Positions 1 through 8,096 of a stretch of DNA of 64,000 nucleotides are shown in pieces. The stretch's first letter is position 1. Each line of letters opens with the position of its first letter. The notes beneath the pieces are model-generated. The model was given only the letters and a program-made list of their open reading frames with translations. It made no database searches and was not told where the DNA came from. Location: positions 1-64,000 of the forward strand of contig NZ_AEPB01000038.1 of the NCBI RefSeq assembly GCF_000189395.1. The letters run 5' to 3'. Position numbers and translations under genes: made by a program. This DNA comes from Planococcus donghaensis MPA1U2. GTDB lineage: Bacteria; Bacillota; Bacilli; Bacillales_A; Planococcaceae.

Positions 1-110
1 TAGCATTGGCCGAAGCTTGCGAGGACAAGCTTTTGCGACGAAGCTAGCGCAGCGATGCAGGAGCATGGGTTTTCAGTGACGAGGAGGCTGAAGCTGAGCC
101 CATGGAAAGC
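1..110 (-). repeat. Interspersed structured repeat, copy 1 (family shared with 30301-30410)
   Basis: Read on the minus strand this stretch runs GCTTTCC-ATGGGC, then a CCTCCTCG block, then a GCTCCTGCA block, the same order of blocks seen at 30301-30410. An internal inverted repeat (CATGGG at 64-69 with CCCATG at 99-104) would form a hairpin. No open reading frame with a ribosome site covers it. Resemblance to the widespread Bacillaceae intergenic repeats is from memory; the left boundary is not visible. Confidence 0.5.
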
Positions 111-176
111 ACAGTGGCTGGAACGGTTGTGGTTATACACAACTATACATTTTCAATAGACTTTGTCTACAGTCTG

Positions 177-201
177 AGCCAGCTTTTCAGCTGGCTTTTT
201 T
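177..201 (+). terminator. Rho-independent terminator of the upstream, off-window gene
   Basis: Perfect 8-bp stem AGCCAGCT/AGCTGGCT with a TTTC loop followed by TTTTTAT. It closes the gene lying left of the window and separates it from lcfA. Confidence 0.85.
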
Positions 202-241
202 ATATGCAATAAAAAGTATTTTTTATGGTTAAAAAATAGAG

Positions 242-270
242 TTGTAAGCGGTATCATAATTCTCTATAAT
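242..270 (+). promoter_or_regulatory. Sigma-A promoter of lcfA
   Basis: TTGTAA (242-247) and TATAAT (265-270) with a 17-bp spacer, about 50 bp upstream of the lcfA start codon. The -35 is embedded in a cre-like sequence. Confidence 0.7.
243..256 (+). promoter_or_regulatory. cre-like CcpA operator overlapping the lcfA -35
   Basis: TGTAAGCGGTATCA matches the consensus TGWAARCGYTWNCW at 13 of 14 positions. Placement over the -35 is the geometry expected for catabolite repression by CcpA. Fatty-acid degradation genes of B. subtilis are known to be under CcpA as well as FadR, so the site is biologically sensible. Confidence 0.6.
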
Positions 271-321
271 GAAAAATAGGAATATTCGCACGATTCTATC
301 AAAAATTAGGAGGTCAAAAGA

Positions 322-2013
322 ATGACTGAAAAGCCTTGGCTCGCGCATTATCCACCAGAAGTGCCCCATACGCTGACCTATCCAAGTATGCCTGTGCAAG
401 AATATTTAACACAAGCTTACAAAAAATACCCTCAAAAAGTAGCGGTTCACTTTATGGGGAAAGAACTTTCTTACGAAGAACTGTATCAGTCTTCTATGAA
501 ATTCGCCAACTATCTCCAAAAACTTGGCATTAAAAAAGGTGATCGTGTTTCGATAATGTTGCCAAACTGTCCACAAGCAGTGATTAGCTTTTACGGTATC
601 TTGTATGCAGGCGGTATTGTTGTTATGACAAACCCACTTTACACTGAACGTGAAATTGTCTATCAAATGAATGATGCTGGAGCAAAAGCGATCATTAGCT
701 TAGATATTTTGTTCCCGAGAATTTCAAAAGCATTAAAAGAAACGCAGTTAGAAAACGTAATTGTAACCGGTATTAAAGATTATTTAACATTCCCGAAAAA
801 CTTAGTTTATCCATTTATCCAGAAAAAACAATACGGCATGACAGTTAAAGTTGAGCATAGAGGCATTAATCATTTGTTCACTGAGATTATGAAAACGGCT
901 CAACCTACTGTAGTCGAAACACCATTTGATTTTGAAGAAGATTTAGCTTTGTTGCAATATACTGGAGGCACAACTGGCTCACCAAAAGGTGTTATGTTGA
1001 CGCATAAAAACTTGATTTCCAACGCGACAATGTGTGACAGTTGGTTGTATAAGTGTAAAAAAGGCGAAGAAACCATAATGGGGATCATCCCGTTATTCCA
1101 TGTATATGGCTTAACAACTGTATTGATTCTTTCCGTTATGCTAGGAAATAAAATGGTTCTTTTACCAAAGTTTGATCCAGAAACTGCATTGAAAACGATA
1201 AATAAGCAAAAACCTACTTTGTTCCCAGGTGCCCCAACTTTGTATATTGGGTTAATGAACCATCCGGATATTGCAAAATACGATTTGTCATCAATAGAAG
1301 CTTGTTTGAGTGGATCAGCGCCGTTACCTGCAGAAGTACAAGAAAAGTTTGAAGCATTAACGGGTGGTAAATTAGTTGAAGGTTATGGGTTAACAGAAAC
1401 TTCTCCAGTTTCGCATTCCAACTTGGTTTGGGGAGAGCGGACAAAAGGGTCAGTTGGTTTACCTTATCCAGATACAGATAGTAAGATTTTCCAAACAGGT
1501 ACCACAACTCCAATTCCAAATGGAGAAATCGGTGAAATTGCGATTAAAGGGCCCCAAGTGATGAAAGGGTACTGGAACAAGCCGGAAGAAACAGCTGCTA
1601 CCATCGTTGACGGCTGGTTACTCACTGGAGATCTTGGATACATGGATGACGAAGGTCATTTCTTTATCGTCGATCGCAAAAAAGACATGATTATCGCGGG
1701 TGGTTTTAATATTTACCCACGCGAAATTGAAGAAGTTTTATATGAACACGAAGCTGTACAAGAATGTGTAGTAGCCGGAATACCAGATCCGTATCGCGGT
1801 GAAACAGTAAAAGCTTACATCGTGTTAAAAGAAGGGTATACTGTAACAGAAGAAGAACTCAATACGTATTGCCGTGAGCAGCTCGCGTCATTTAAAGTGC
1901 CACGCATATACGAGTTCCGCAAAGAATTGCCGAAAACAGCAATCGGTAAAATTCTGCGCCGTTCATTAGTAGATGAAGAAGTTGCTAAACAAAACGAAGC
2001 AGTACCGTCCTAA
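322..2013 (+). CDS. lcfA: Long-chain fatty-acid-CoA ligase
   Basis: Activates long-chain fatty acids to acyl-CoA with ATP, the entry step of beta-oxidation. The 563-residue protein is full length for the family. It has the AMP-binding P-loop YTGGTTGSPKG (about 213-223), the GYGLTETSP motif (354-362), the TGD and DRK motifs around 435-453, and a C-terminal LPKTAIGK segment with the expected catalytic lysine. The start is set by AGGAGGT a few bases upstream. Its neighbours fadR, fadB, etfB and etfA follow on the same strand, as in B. subtilis. Here, however, fadR has its own promoter and operator, so lcfA may be partly uncoupled from the rest. A cre-like site lies in its promoter. Confidence 0.95.
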   Translation: MTEKPWLAHYPPEVPHTLTYPSMPVQEYLTQAYKKYPQKVAVHFMGKELSYEELYQSSMKFANYLQKLGIKKGDRVSIMLPNCPQAVISFYGILYAGGIVVMTNPLYTEREIVYQMNDAGAKAIISLDILFPRISKALKETQLENVIVTGIKDYLTFPKNLVYPFIQKKQYGMTVKVEHRGINHLFTEIMKTAQPTVVETPFDFEEDLALLQYTGGTTGSPKGVMLTHKNLISNATMCDSWLYKCKKGEETIMGIIPLFHVYGLTTVLILSVMLGNKMVLLPKFDPETALKTINKQKPTLFPGAPTLYIGLMNHPDIAKYDLSSIEACLSGSAPLPAEVQEKFEALTGGKLVEGYGLTETSPVSHSNLVWGERTKGSVGLPYPDTDSKIFQTGTTTPIPNGEIGEIAIKGPQVMKGYWNKPEETAATIVDGWLLTGDLGYMDDEGHFFIVDRKKDMIIAGGFNIYPREIEEVLYEHEAVQECVVAGIPDPYRGETVKAYIVLKEGYTVTEEELNTYCREQLASFKVPRIYEFRKELPKTAIGKILRRSLVDEEVAKQNEAVPS

Positions 2014-2051
2014 ATTGCCTGTAATAACCCCGGTGTACAAGCGAATAAAAC

Positions 2052-2078
2052 TTGACACTTTATAAAATACATTATAAT
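2052..2078 (+). promoter_or_regulatory. Promoter of fadR-fadB-etfBA
   Basis: TTGACA (2052-2057) and TATAAT (2073-2078). The spacer is only 15 bp, shorter than ideal. The -10 touches the left arm of the FadR-type palindrome, so bound repressor would occlude it. Confidence 0.55.
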
Positions 2079-2117
2079 ATGAAAATATGAATGAATAGCC
2101 ATTCATATTTTCATATT
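2076..2117 (+). promoter_or_regulatory. FadR operator within an 18-bp-arm perfect palindrome
   Basis: The centre TGAATGAATAGCCATTCA agrees, apart from one base, with the FadR box TGAATGANTANTCATTCA. The symmetry continues outward so that 2076-2093 and 2100-2117 are exact reverse complements around a 6-nt spacer. It lies between the -10 and the fadR start, consistent with autoregulation released by long-chain acyl-CoA. Confidence 0.8.
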
Positions 2118-2136
2118 TTTTTGGGTGGTGACATTA

Positions 2137-2721
2137 ATGGAGAAAAGAAACAAGCCGAAATATAAGCAAATTATAGATGCGGCAGTTATTGTCATTGCTG
2201 AAAATGGCTATCATCAAGCGCAAGTTTCGAAAATAGCTAAACAAGCAGGAGTTGCCGACGGAACAATTTATTTGTATTTTGAAAACAAAGAAGACATTTT
2301 AATTTCTGTGTTTCAAGAAAAGATGGGCGTATTCGTCGATAAGCTCGAACAAATTATCGCACGTGATTTGAGTGCCTCAACTAAATTGGGGTTAATGATC
2401 GAAAGTCATTTTGACTTGTTAGCAAGCGATATTCACTTGGCGATTGTTACGCAATTAGAGTTGCGCCAGTCAAATCATGAGTTACGTACAAAGATTAACA
2501 ACGTATTGCGAGAGTATTTAAAGCTAATGGACAAAATTTTGATTCAAGGCATGAATAACGGAGAGCTTGATGAAAATATGGATATTCGTTTAGCTAGACA
2601 GATGGTTTTTGGTACAATGGATGAGACCATTACAACTTGGGTCATGAATGAACATAAATACGATTTAGTTGACCTCGCACCAAAAGTTCAACGTTTGCTG
2701 CTAAAAGGTATGCAAGCTTAA
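2137..2721 (+). CDS. fadR: TetR-family fatty-acid degradation repressor FadR
   Basis: Represses beta-oxidation genes and is released by long-chain acyl-CoA. The 194-residue protein has an N-terminal TetR helix-turn-helix (about 27-48, including VSKIAKQAGVADGTIYLYF) and an all-helical C-terminal ligand domain containing QLELRQSN and a conserved FGTMDETITTWVMN stretch. It closely resembles B. subtilis FadR (YsiA) throughout. I chose ATG 2137 because GGGTGGTG lies just before it; an upstream in-frame GTG at 2125 would lie inside that ribosome site. fadB begins 18 bp after its stop. Confidence 0.95.
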   Translation: MEKRNKPKYKQIIDAAVIVIAENGYHQAQVSKIAKQAGVADGTIYLYFENKEDILISVFQEKMGVFVDKLEQIIARDLSASTKLGLMIESHFDLLASDIHLAIVTQLELRQSNHELRTKINNVLREYLKLMDKILIQGMNNGELDENMDIRLARQMVFGTMDETITTWVMNEHKYDLVDLAPKVQRLLLKGMQA

Positions 2722-2739
2722 AGAAAGGGGCTCATTTAG

Positions 2740-3513
2740 ATGGAATTTATTAGTTGGAAAAAAGAAGATGGTGTAGCTGTTGCGACCATCAACCGTCCAC
2801 CAGCAAACGCACTATCGCGTTCGCTCATTTTGGAAGTTGATGAATTATTAAACCAAGTAGAAAATGATGACGAAGTTCGCGTTGTTGTTTTGCACGGTGA
2901 AGGCAGGTTCTTTTCTGCAGGAGCAGACATTAAAGAATTTACACAAGTCTCTTCAGGAGAAGAATTTTCGAAACTATCAGCAAGCGGTCAAGAAGTTTTT
3001 GAGCGAGTTGAAACTTTCCATAAGCCCGTCATAGCGGCAATTCACGGGGCAGCTTTAGGGGGCGGATTGGAATTGGCAATGAGTTGTCACATGCGATTTG
3101 TTACTGAAAATGCTAAACTAGGATTACCGGAGCTTCAACTAGGATTGATTCCCGGTTTTGCTGGAACACAGCGATTGCCTAGATATGTAGGCGCAGCGAA
3201 AGCCGCTGAAATGTTATTAACAAGTGATCCAATTACAGGTACAGAAGCCGCACAATACGGCTTAGCTAACCGTGCATATGCAGAGGAAGACCTACTTTCG
3301 GAAACGCTTACAATTGCAAGAAAAATTGCGAAGAAAAGTCCTGTTTCTGTTAAAGCGGCAATTCAAATGTTGCAGTATGCAAAACCTGCATCTTATTATG
3401 AAGGCGTAGATGCAGAAGCGCAGTCTTTTGGAACAGTATTTGTTTCAGAAGATGCAAAAGAAGGAATCCAGGCATTTCTGGAAAAACGTGAAGCACAATT
3501 TAAAGGGAAATAA
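2740..3513 (+). CDS. fadB: Enoyl-CoA hydratase
   Basis: Hydrates trans-2-enoyl-CoA in beta-oxidation. The 257-residue crotonase-fold protein shows the oxyanion-hole segments [12 protein letters not shown] (about 56-67) and GGGLELAM (107-114). Glutamates near 111 and 131 ([12 protein letters not shown]) correspond to the catalytic pair of the family. Length equals the usual single-domain enzyme; there is no 3-hydroxyacyl-CoA dehydrogenase domain. GAAAGGGG precedes the start. It sits between fadR and etfB, as in the B. subtilis lcfA operon. Substrate range cannot be read from sequence. Confidence 0.9.
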   Translation: MEFISWKKEDGVAVATINRPPANALSRSLILEVDELLNQVENDDEVRVVVLHGEGRFFSAGADIKEFTQVSSGEEFSKLSASGQEVFERVETFHKPVIAAIHGAALGGGLELAMSCHMRFVTENAKLGLPELQLGLIPGFAGTQRLPRYVGAAKAAEMLLTSDPITGTEAAQYGLANRAYAEEDLLSETLTIARKIAKKSPVSVKAAIQMLQYAKPASYYEGVDAEAQSFGTVFVSEDAKEGIQAFLEKREAQFKGK

Positions 3514-3533
3514 TACTTGGGAGGTTTACGTTC

Positions 3534-4307
3534 ATGAACATTTATGTATTAGTAAAACGTACGTTTGACACAGAAGAGAAAATCGTTGTTTCAGGTGGAA
3601 AAATCCAGGAAGACGGCGCGGAATTCATCATCAATCCTTACGATGAGTACGCAATTGAAGAAGCAATCACTGTCCGCGATGCACACGGCGGCGAAGTAAC
3701 AGTAATTACAATCGGTAATGATGAAGCAGAAAAGCAGCTTCGCACAGCACTAGCAATGGGCGCTGACAAAGCCGTATTAATCAATACAGAAGACGATGTT
3801 GAAGAAATGGATCAATTTACTTCTGCATACATACTGGCTGAGTATTTAAAAGACAAAGAAGCAGATTTGATTTTAGCAGGTAACGTAGCAATTGATGGAG
3901 GATCTGGTCAAGTTGGTCCACGTGTTGCTGATTTACTTGGCATCAACTATGTGACAACAATTACTAGCTTAAGCATTGATGGCGAAAAAGTATCAATTGT
4001 TCGTGACATTGAAGGCGATGCAGAAGAATTAGAAACTTCATTGCCACTTTTAGTAACAGCTCAACAAGGCTTGAACGAGCCGCGTTACCCATCACTTCCA
4101 GGCATCATGAAAGCGAAGAAAAAGCCGCTTGAAGAATTGGAATTGGATGATTTAGATATTGAAGAAGACGATGTAGAAGCAAAAACAGAAACAATCGAAA
4201 TCTATTTGCCACCGAAAAAAGCGGCTGGCCGTATTCTCGAAGGCGATCTTTCAAACCAAGTAACTGAACTAGTTGGCTTGCTGCGGAACGAAGCAAAAGT
4301 TATTTAA
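3534..4307 (+). CDS. etfB: Electron transfer flavoprotein beta subunit
   Basis: The 257-residue beta subunit pairs with EtfA to accept electrons from acyl-CoA dehydrogenases and pass them toward the quinone pool. It begins MNIYVLVKRTFDTEEKI and contains the conserved stretch AGNVAIDGGSGQVGPRVADLLG near residues 121-142. The C-terminal half has an acidic loop (EELELDDLDIEEDDVE). GGGAGGT precedes the ATG. etfA follows after an unusual 120-bp gap; I found no clear terminator or promoter in that gap. Confidence 0.95.
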   Translation: MNIYVLVKRTFDTEEKIVVSGGKIQEDGAEFIINPYDEYAIEEAITVRDAHGGEVTVITIGNDEAEKQLRTALAMGADKAVLINTEDDVEEMDQFTSAYILAEYLKDKEADLILAGNVAIDGGSGQVGPRVADLLGINYVTTITSLSIDGEKVSIVRDIEGDAEELETSLPLLVTAQQGLNEPRYPSLPGIMKAKKKPLEELELDDLDIEEDDVEAKTETIEIYLPPKKAAGRILEGDLSNQVTELVGLLRNEAKVI

Positions 4308-4427
4308 TGAATTTCACAACTCTTAAAGATTCATTATAAATTCTAAATAGAAATTCATAGTTGCTATGGATTTCGATCTCGTAAAATCGGGAACAGTTTT
4401 CACATCTACTTAGGGGGTAAACGGACT

Positions 4428-5393
4428 ATGGCGAAGAAAGTATTAGTTTTAGGCGAAACGCGCGAAGGCGCTTTACGTAATGTTTCATTTGAAGCAATTG
4501 CGGCTGCTAAGAAAATTTCTGGCGGCGGAGAAGTAGTAGGTGTTTTAATCGGCGATGCGGTTGAAGAATTCGGCGCTGAGTTAGTTGCATATGGTGCTGA
4601 TCGCGTGGTTACGGTTGAACATCCACATTTGAAATCATATACATCTGATGGTTATGGTCAAGCATTCATGGCTGTTGTTGAACAAGAAAAGCCAGAAGGA
4701 CTTGTATTCGGTCATACAGCTGTTGGTAAAGACTTGGCACCAAAAATTGCTTCTAAATTACAAGCTGGATTAATTTCAGATGTAACGGACATTGAAGGCG
4801 AAGGCGACGATGCTGTATTTATTCGCCCAATCTTCTCTGGTAAAGCATTTGAAAAAGTAAAACTTAAAGACGGTATTGACTTTATCACAGTACGTGCGAA
4901 CAACATCGCACCACTTGAAAGACAAGAACGTTCAGGGGATGTAAGTTCTCTATCTGTTGATATTACAAACTTGCGCACAATTATTAAAAACGTTGTCCGC
5001 AAATCAACTGAAGGTGTCGATCTTTCGGAAGCGAAAGTTATCGTAGCTGGAGGACGTGGTGTTAAGAGTACAGAAGGATTTGAACCTTTACAAGAATTAG
5101 CTAATCTTCTTGGCGGTGCTGTTGGTGCATCTCGTGGAGCTTGTGACGCAGATTATTGCGATTACTCACTTCAAATTGGCCAAACAGGCAAAGTCGTAAC
5201 GCCTGACTTGTATATTGCAGCTGGTATTTCTGGAGCAATCCAGCATATGGCAGGTATGTCCAACTCAAAAGTTATCGTAGCCATTAACAAAGACCCAGAA
5301 GCAAACATCTTTAAAGTAGCAGACTATGGAATCGTTGGCGACTTGTTTGACGTCATTCCGATGCTGACAGAAGAGTTTAAAAAAGTAATGTAA
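4428..5393 (+). CDS. etfA: Electron transfer flavoprotein alpha subunit
   Basis: The 321-residue alpha subunit carries FAD and forms the heterodimer with EtfB. The C-terminal FAD-binding half is clear: VIVAGGRGVKSTEGFEPL, GGAVGASRGACDADY and IAAGISGAIQHMAGM (about residues 205-285). Length is normal. TAGGGGGT provides a good ribosome site. A strong terminator follows, so this is the last gene of the fatty-acid operon. Confidence 0.95.
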   Translation: MAKKVLVLGETREGALRNVSFEAIAAAKKISGGGEVVGVLIGDAVEEFGAELVAYGADRVVTVEHPHLKSYTSDGYGQAFMAVVEQEKPEGLVFGHTAVGKDLAPKIASKLQAGLISDVTDIEGEGDDAVFIRPIFSGKAFEKVKLKDGIDFITVRANNIAPLERQERSGDVSSLSVDITNLRTIIKNVVRKSTEGVDLSEAKVIVAGGRGVKSTEGFEPLQELANLLGGAVGASRGACDADYCDYSLQIGQTGKVVTPDLYIAAGISGAIQHMAGMSNSKVIVAINKDPEANIFKVADYGIVGDLFDVIPMLTEEFKKVM

Positions 5394-5402
5394 TCTGAAG
5401 TT

Positions 5403-5445
5403 AAACAGGTGGAGAAAGTTTCTTAACTTTCTCTACCTGTTTTTA
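5403..5445 (+). terminator. Terminator of the fad-etf operon
   Basis: Long stem (AAACAGGT, one mismatch, GAGAAAGTT pairing with AACTTTCTC, ACCTGTTT) closed by a TCTT loop and followed by T-rich sequence. Confidence 0.9.
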
Positions 5446-5541
5446 TTTGTCGCATTTCTAAAATACAAAAGCAAAAAAACCTCCGTTTACTAGAACAAAT
5501 TAAGGGTATTAAAAGAATAGGCAAAAAAATAGCTAGTGTTT

Positions 5542-5569
5542 TTGGCACATGCTATACTCTGTATATAGT
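5542..5569 (+). promoter_or_regulatory. Possible trxA promoter
   Basis: TTGGCA (5542-5547) and TATAGT (5564-5569), 16-bp spacer. A TATACT at 5553-5558 is an alternative -10 without an obvious -35. trxA homologues are stress-inducible in B. subtilis, so other sigma factors could act here. Confidence 0.4.
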
Positions 5570-5596
5570 TTGGTTAATCATAAGGAGGAATTATTC

Positions 5597-5911
5597 ATGG
5601 CAATTGTACACGGTACAGATCAAAACTTTTCACAAGAAGTATCAGAAGGACTCGTTTTAGTAGATTTTTGGGCAACTTGGTGCGGACCATGTAAAATGAT
5701 CGCTCCTGTGCTAGAAGAATTAGACGCTGAAATGAGCGATAAAGTAAAAATCGTAAAAGTTGATGTCGATCAAAACCAAGAAACAGCTGGAAACTATGGC
5801 ATTATGTCAATTCCAACTTTACTATTGATGAAAGACGGAGAAACAGTTGATAAAGTAGTTGGTTTCCGACCAAAAGAAGCATTAGCTGAATTGGTTGAAA
5901 AACACGCATAA
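5597..5911 (+). CDS. trxA: Thioredoxin
   Basis: The small 104-residue cytoplasmic dithiol oxidoreductase has the active site WCGPC at residues 28-32 and the cis-proline motif SIPT near 73-76. It reduces disulfides in ribonucleotide reductase, methionine sulfoxide reductase and other clients. The ATG at 5597 is chosen because AAGGAGG lies just before it and the family starts with MAIV; a longer in-frame extension would add unrelated residues. It is flanked by terminators on both sides and so appears monocistronic. Confidence 0.95.
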   Translation: MAIVHGTDQNFSQEVSEGLVLVDFWATWCGPCKMIAPVLEELDAEMSDKVKIVKVDVDQNQETAGNYGIMSIPTLLLMKDGETVDKVVGFRPKEALAELVEKHA

Positions 5912-5916
5912 TTCTT

Positions 5917-5948
5917 AACCGGGTCCAGTGATGGTGCCCGGTTTTTTA
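5917..5948 (+). terminator. Terminator of trxA
   Basis: AACCGGG (5917-5923) pairs with CCCGGTT (5937-5943), followed by Ts. It ends only about 15 bp before the uvrC start, so the uvrC ribosome site abuts it and uvrC may depend partly on read-through. Confidence 0.8.
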
Positions 5949-5962
5949 ATAGGGTGATAAAC

Positions 5963-7759
5963 ATGGCAAACGAATTGATTCGACATAAATTGGCAATATT
6001 GCCTGACCAACCGGGTTGTTATTTGATGAAAGATCGTCAAGACACGGTTATATATGTCGGGAAAGCAAAAGTATTGAAAAATCGTGTTCGCTCATATTTT
6101 ACAGGCAGTCACGATACGAAAACGCAGCGTTTGGTTAACGAAATTGTCGATTTTGAATACATTATTACGTCTTCTGATAAAGAAGCGTTGATTCTAGAAT
6201 TGAATTTGATCAAAAAATATGATCCAAAATATAATATTATGTTAAAAGATGATAAAAGTTATCCGTATTTAAAAATTACGGGAGAACGTCATCCAAAACT
6301 GATTACAACAAGACAGGTGAAAAAAGACAAAGGCAAATACTTTGGCCCTTATCCCAATGCTTATGCAGCGGCAGAAACTAAAAAGTTATTAGACCGTTTA
6401 TATCCATTGCGCAAATGCCATACAATGCCAGACCGCGTATGCTTGTATTACCATTTGGGTCAGTGTTTAGCGCCTTGCGTAAAACCGATTGAAAAAGAGA
6501 CTTACCAAGAATTGATCGATGGAATTACAAAATTCTTGAATGGTGGATTCCGTGAAGTAAAAGAGCAATTGGTCGAAAAAATGTCTGAAGCAGCAGAAAA
6601 CCTGGAATTTGAACGTGCGAAAGAATACCGTGATCAAATCAATATGATTGAAACCGTTATGGAAAAGCAAAAAATGGCGATGAACGATTTTACTAATCGC
6701 GATGTATTTGCGTATGCCGTTGATAAAGGCTGGATGTGTGTGCAAGTCTTTTTTGTGCGGCAAGGGAAATTGATCGAACGAGATGTCTCACTATTTCCGC
6801 TTTATAGAGATCCAGAAGAAGAGTTTTTGACTTTTCTTGGTCAATTTTACGAAAAAGCTAATCACGTTAAGCCAAGTGAAATTCTAATTCCAGAAGCGGA
6901 TGATCCGGACATGTTGAAAGAATGGCTTGGTGTTCGTGTACTTGTTCCGCAACGCGGCAAGAAAAAAGAATTAGTGGCATTAGCGAAAAAAAATGCGGAA
7001 GTAGCAATTAAAGAAAAGTTTCAGTTGTTAGAGCGTCAAGAAGAACGCACAATTGGTGCATGTGTCGATTTAGGAGAAGCAATGAATATCGAAACGCCAT
7101 TACGTATTGAAGCTTTTGATAACTCACATATTCAAGGTGCTGATGCTGTTTCTGCAATGATTACATTTATTGACGGGAAACCATCAAAAAAAGACTATCG
7201 TAAATACAAAACACGTAACGCATCAAAGCCGGATGATTATGCGGCAATGCGTGAAGTAATTCGTCGACGCTATTCACGTGTTTTAAAAGATGGTTTACCT
7301 TTACCTGATTTGATCGTTATTGACGGTGGGAAAGGACAAATGGAGTCGGCGCGTGAAATTTTAGAAGATGAACTTGGTTTGTCGATTCCTATTGCAGGTC
7401 TTGCAAAAGACACTAAGCACCAAACTTCACAATTATTATACGGTTCACCAGCGGAAATCGTACCGCTTAAAAGAACAAGTGAAGCTTTTTACTTGTTGCA
7501 ACGAATACAAGACGAAGTTCACCGATTTGTAATTACGTTTCACCGTCAACTGCGCGGTAAGAATTCAATTCAATCCGCATTAGACGGTCTGCAAGGCGTA
7601 GGGCCAAAACGTAAGCAGCAATTGCTGAAACATTTTGGATCCGTCAAAAAAATTAAAGAAGCGTCTGTAGAGGAAATTAAAGAAGCGGGAATGCCGGAAG
7701 CTTTAGCACAGTCCATCGAAAAGCATTTCGCAGAAGATACATTGCCAAGTGAATCATAA
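5963..7759 (+). CDS. uvrC: Excinuclease ABC subunit C
   Basis: The dual nuclease of nucleotide excision repair makes both incisions around a lesion bound by UvrB. The 598-residue protein shows the GIY-YIG domain (PGCYLMKD near 17-24, [18 protein letters not shown] near 29-46), a UVR domain near 200-235, and the RNase H-like endonuclease with [10 protein letters not shown] and [12 protein letters not shown]-terminal tandem helix-hairpin-helix motifs include [18 protein letters not shown]. Start ATG 5963 is preceded by AGGGTGAT; an in-frame GTG at 5954 would overlap that site. It lies between trxA and lysC, as in B. subtilis. Confidence 0.95.
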   Translation: MANELIRHKLAILPDQPGCYLMKDRQDTVIYVGKAKVLKNRVRSYFTGSHDTKTQRLVNEIVDFEYIITSSDKEALILELNLIKKYDPKYNIMLKDDKSYPYLKITGERHPKLITTRQVKKDKGKYFGPYPNAYAAAETKKLLDRLYPLRKCHTMPDRVCLYYHLGQCLAPCVKPIEKETYQELIDGITKFLNGGFREVKEQLVEKMSEAAENLEFERAKEYRDQINMIETVMEKQKMAMNDFTNRDVFAYAVDKGWMCVQVFFVRQGKLIERDVSLFPLYRDPEEEFLTFLGQFYEKANHVKPSEILIPEADDPDMLKEWLGVRVLVPQRGKKKELVALAKKNAEVAIKEKFQLLERQEERTIGACVDLGEAMNIETPLRIEAFDNSHIQGADAVSAMITFIDGKPSKKDYRKYKTRNASKPDDYAAMREVIRRRYSRVLKDGLPLPDLIVIDGGKGQMESAREILEDELGLSIPIAGLAKDTKHQTSQLLYGSPAEIVPLKRTSEAFYLLQRIQDEVHRFVITFHRQLRGKNSIQSALDGLQGVGPKRKQQLLKHFGSVKKIKEASVEEIKEAGMPEALAQSIEKHFAEDTLPSES

Positions 7760-7770
7760 CGTGGTATTGT
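7742..7770 (+). promoter_or_regulatory. Probable lysC promoter
   Basis: TTGCCA (7742-7747, inside the last uvrC codons) and TATTGT (7765-7770), 17-bp spacer, placed so that transcription would begin just before the lysine riboswitch. Confidence 0.5.
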
Positions 7771-7796
7771 AGTGAATAATTAAATCACTTGGAAAA

Positions 7797-7968
7797 GTGA
7801 TGATAGAGGCGCGAACGTCAATAGTAAGCATTCGGAGATTTGCAGAATCTGAGATGGATGGTGAAAGGGGCGATCGCCGAAGTGTGCGTTTTACTGCTAT
7901 TGCGCATGCTGGTTCTGCATTTAAGAAGTGCAGGGCTGTCAGAGTCAATCTCTGGAGGGCTATCTCAC
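7797..7968 (+). ncRNA. Lysine riboswitch (L box) controlling lysC
   Basis: The aptamer has the expected conserved blocks in order: AGAGGCGCGAACGTCAATAG, GGAGATTTGCAG, GGTGAAAGGGGCGATCGCCGA, a GTTCTGCA...TGCAGGGC helix, and TCTGGAGGGCTATC. P1 is formed by GTGA/TCAC plus GATAG/CTATC at the two ends. A terminator follows directly, so lysine binding should stop transcription before lysC, the first enzyme of lysine synthesis. Confidence 0.95.
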
Positions 7969-7990
7969 ATGGACGTTTTTCGTACATGAT

Positions 7991-8035
7991 AAAAGAGGTA
8001 GTTTGCCGCGTTTGCGGTGGGCTGCCTCTTTTTGT
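7991..8035 (+). terminator. Riboswitch-controlled terminator upstream of lysC
   Basis: AAGAGGTAG pairs (with G-T wobbles) with GCTGCCTCTT around an inner CCGC/GCGG stem, followed by TTTTT. It is the expression platform of the lysine riboswitch. Confidence 0.9.
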
Positions 8036-8096
8036 GTCTAGTTGAAAAATGACTAGTCATTTTGAGGGCCACATACTAAATGTGGGAGTGGATAGA

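Noticed and set aside
4308-4427. Possible regulatory element in the etfB-etfA gap
   Set aside because: Only short AT-rich complementary words; no convincing hairpin, promoter or known motif.
7797-8045. Short open frames on both strands over the uvrC-lysC gap
   Set aside because: They coincide with the lysine riboswitch and its terminator, which explain the conserved sequence.
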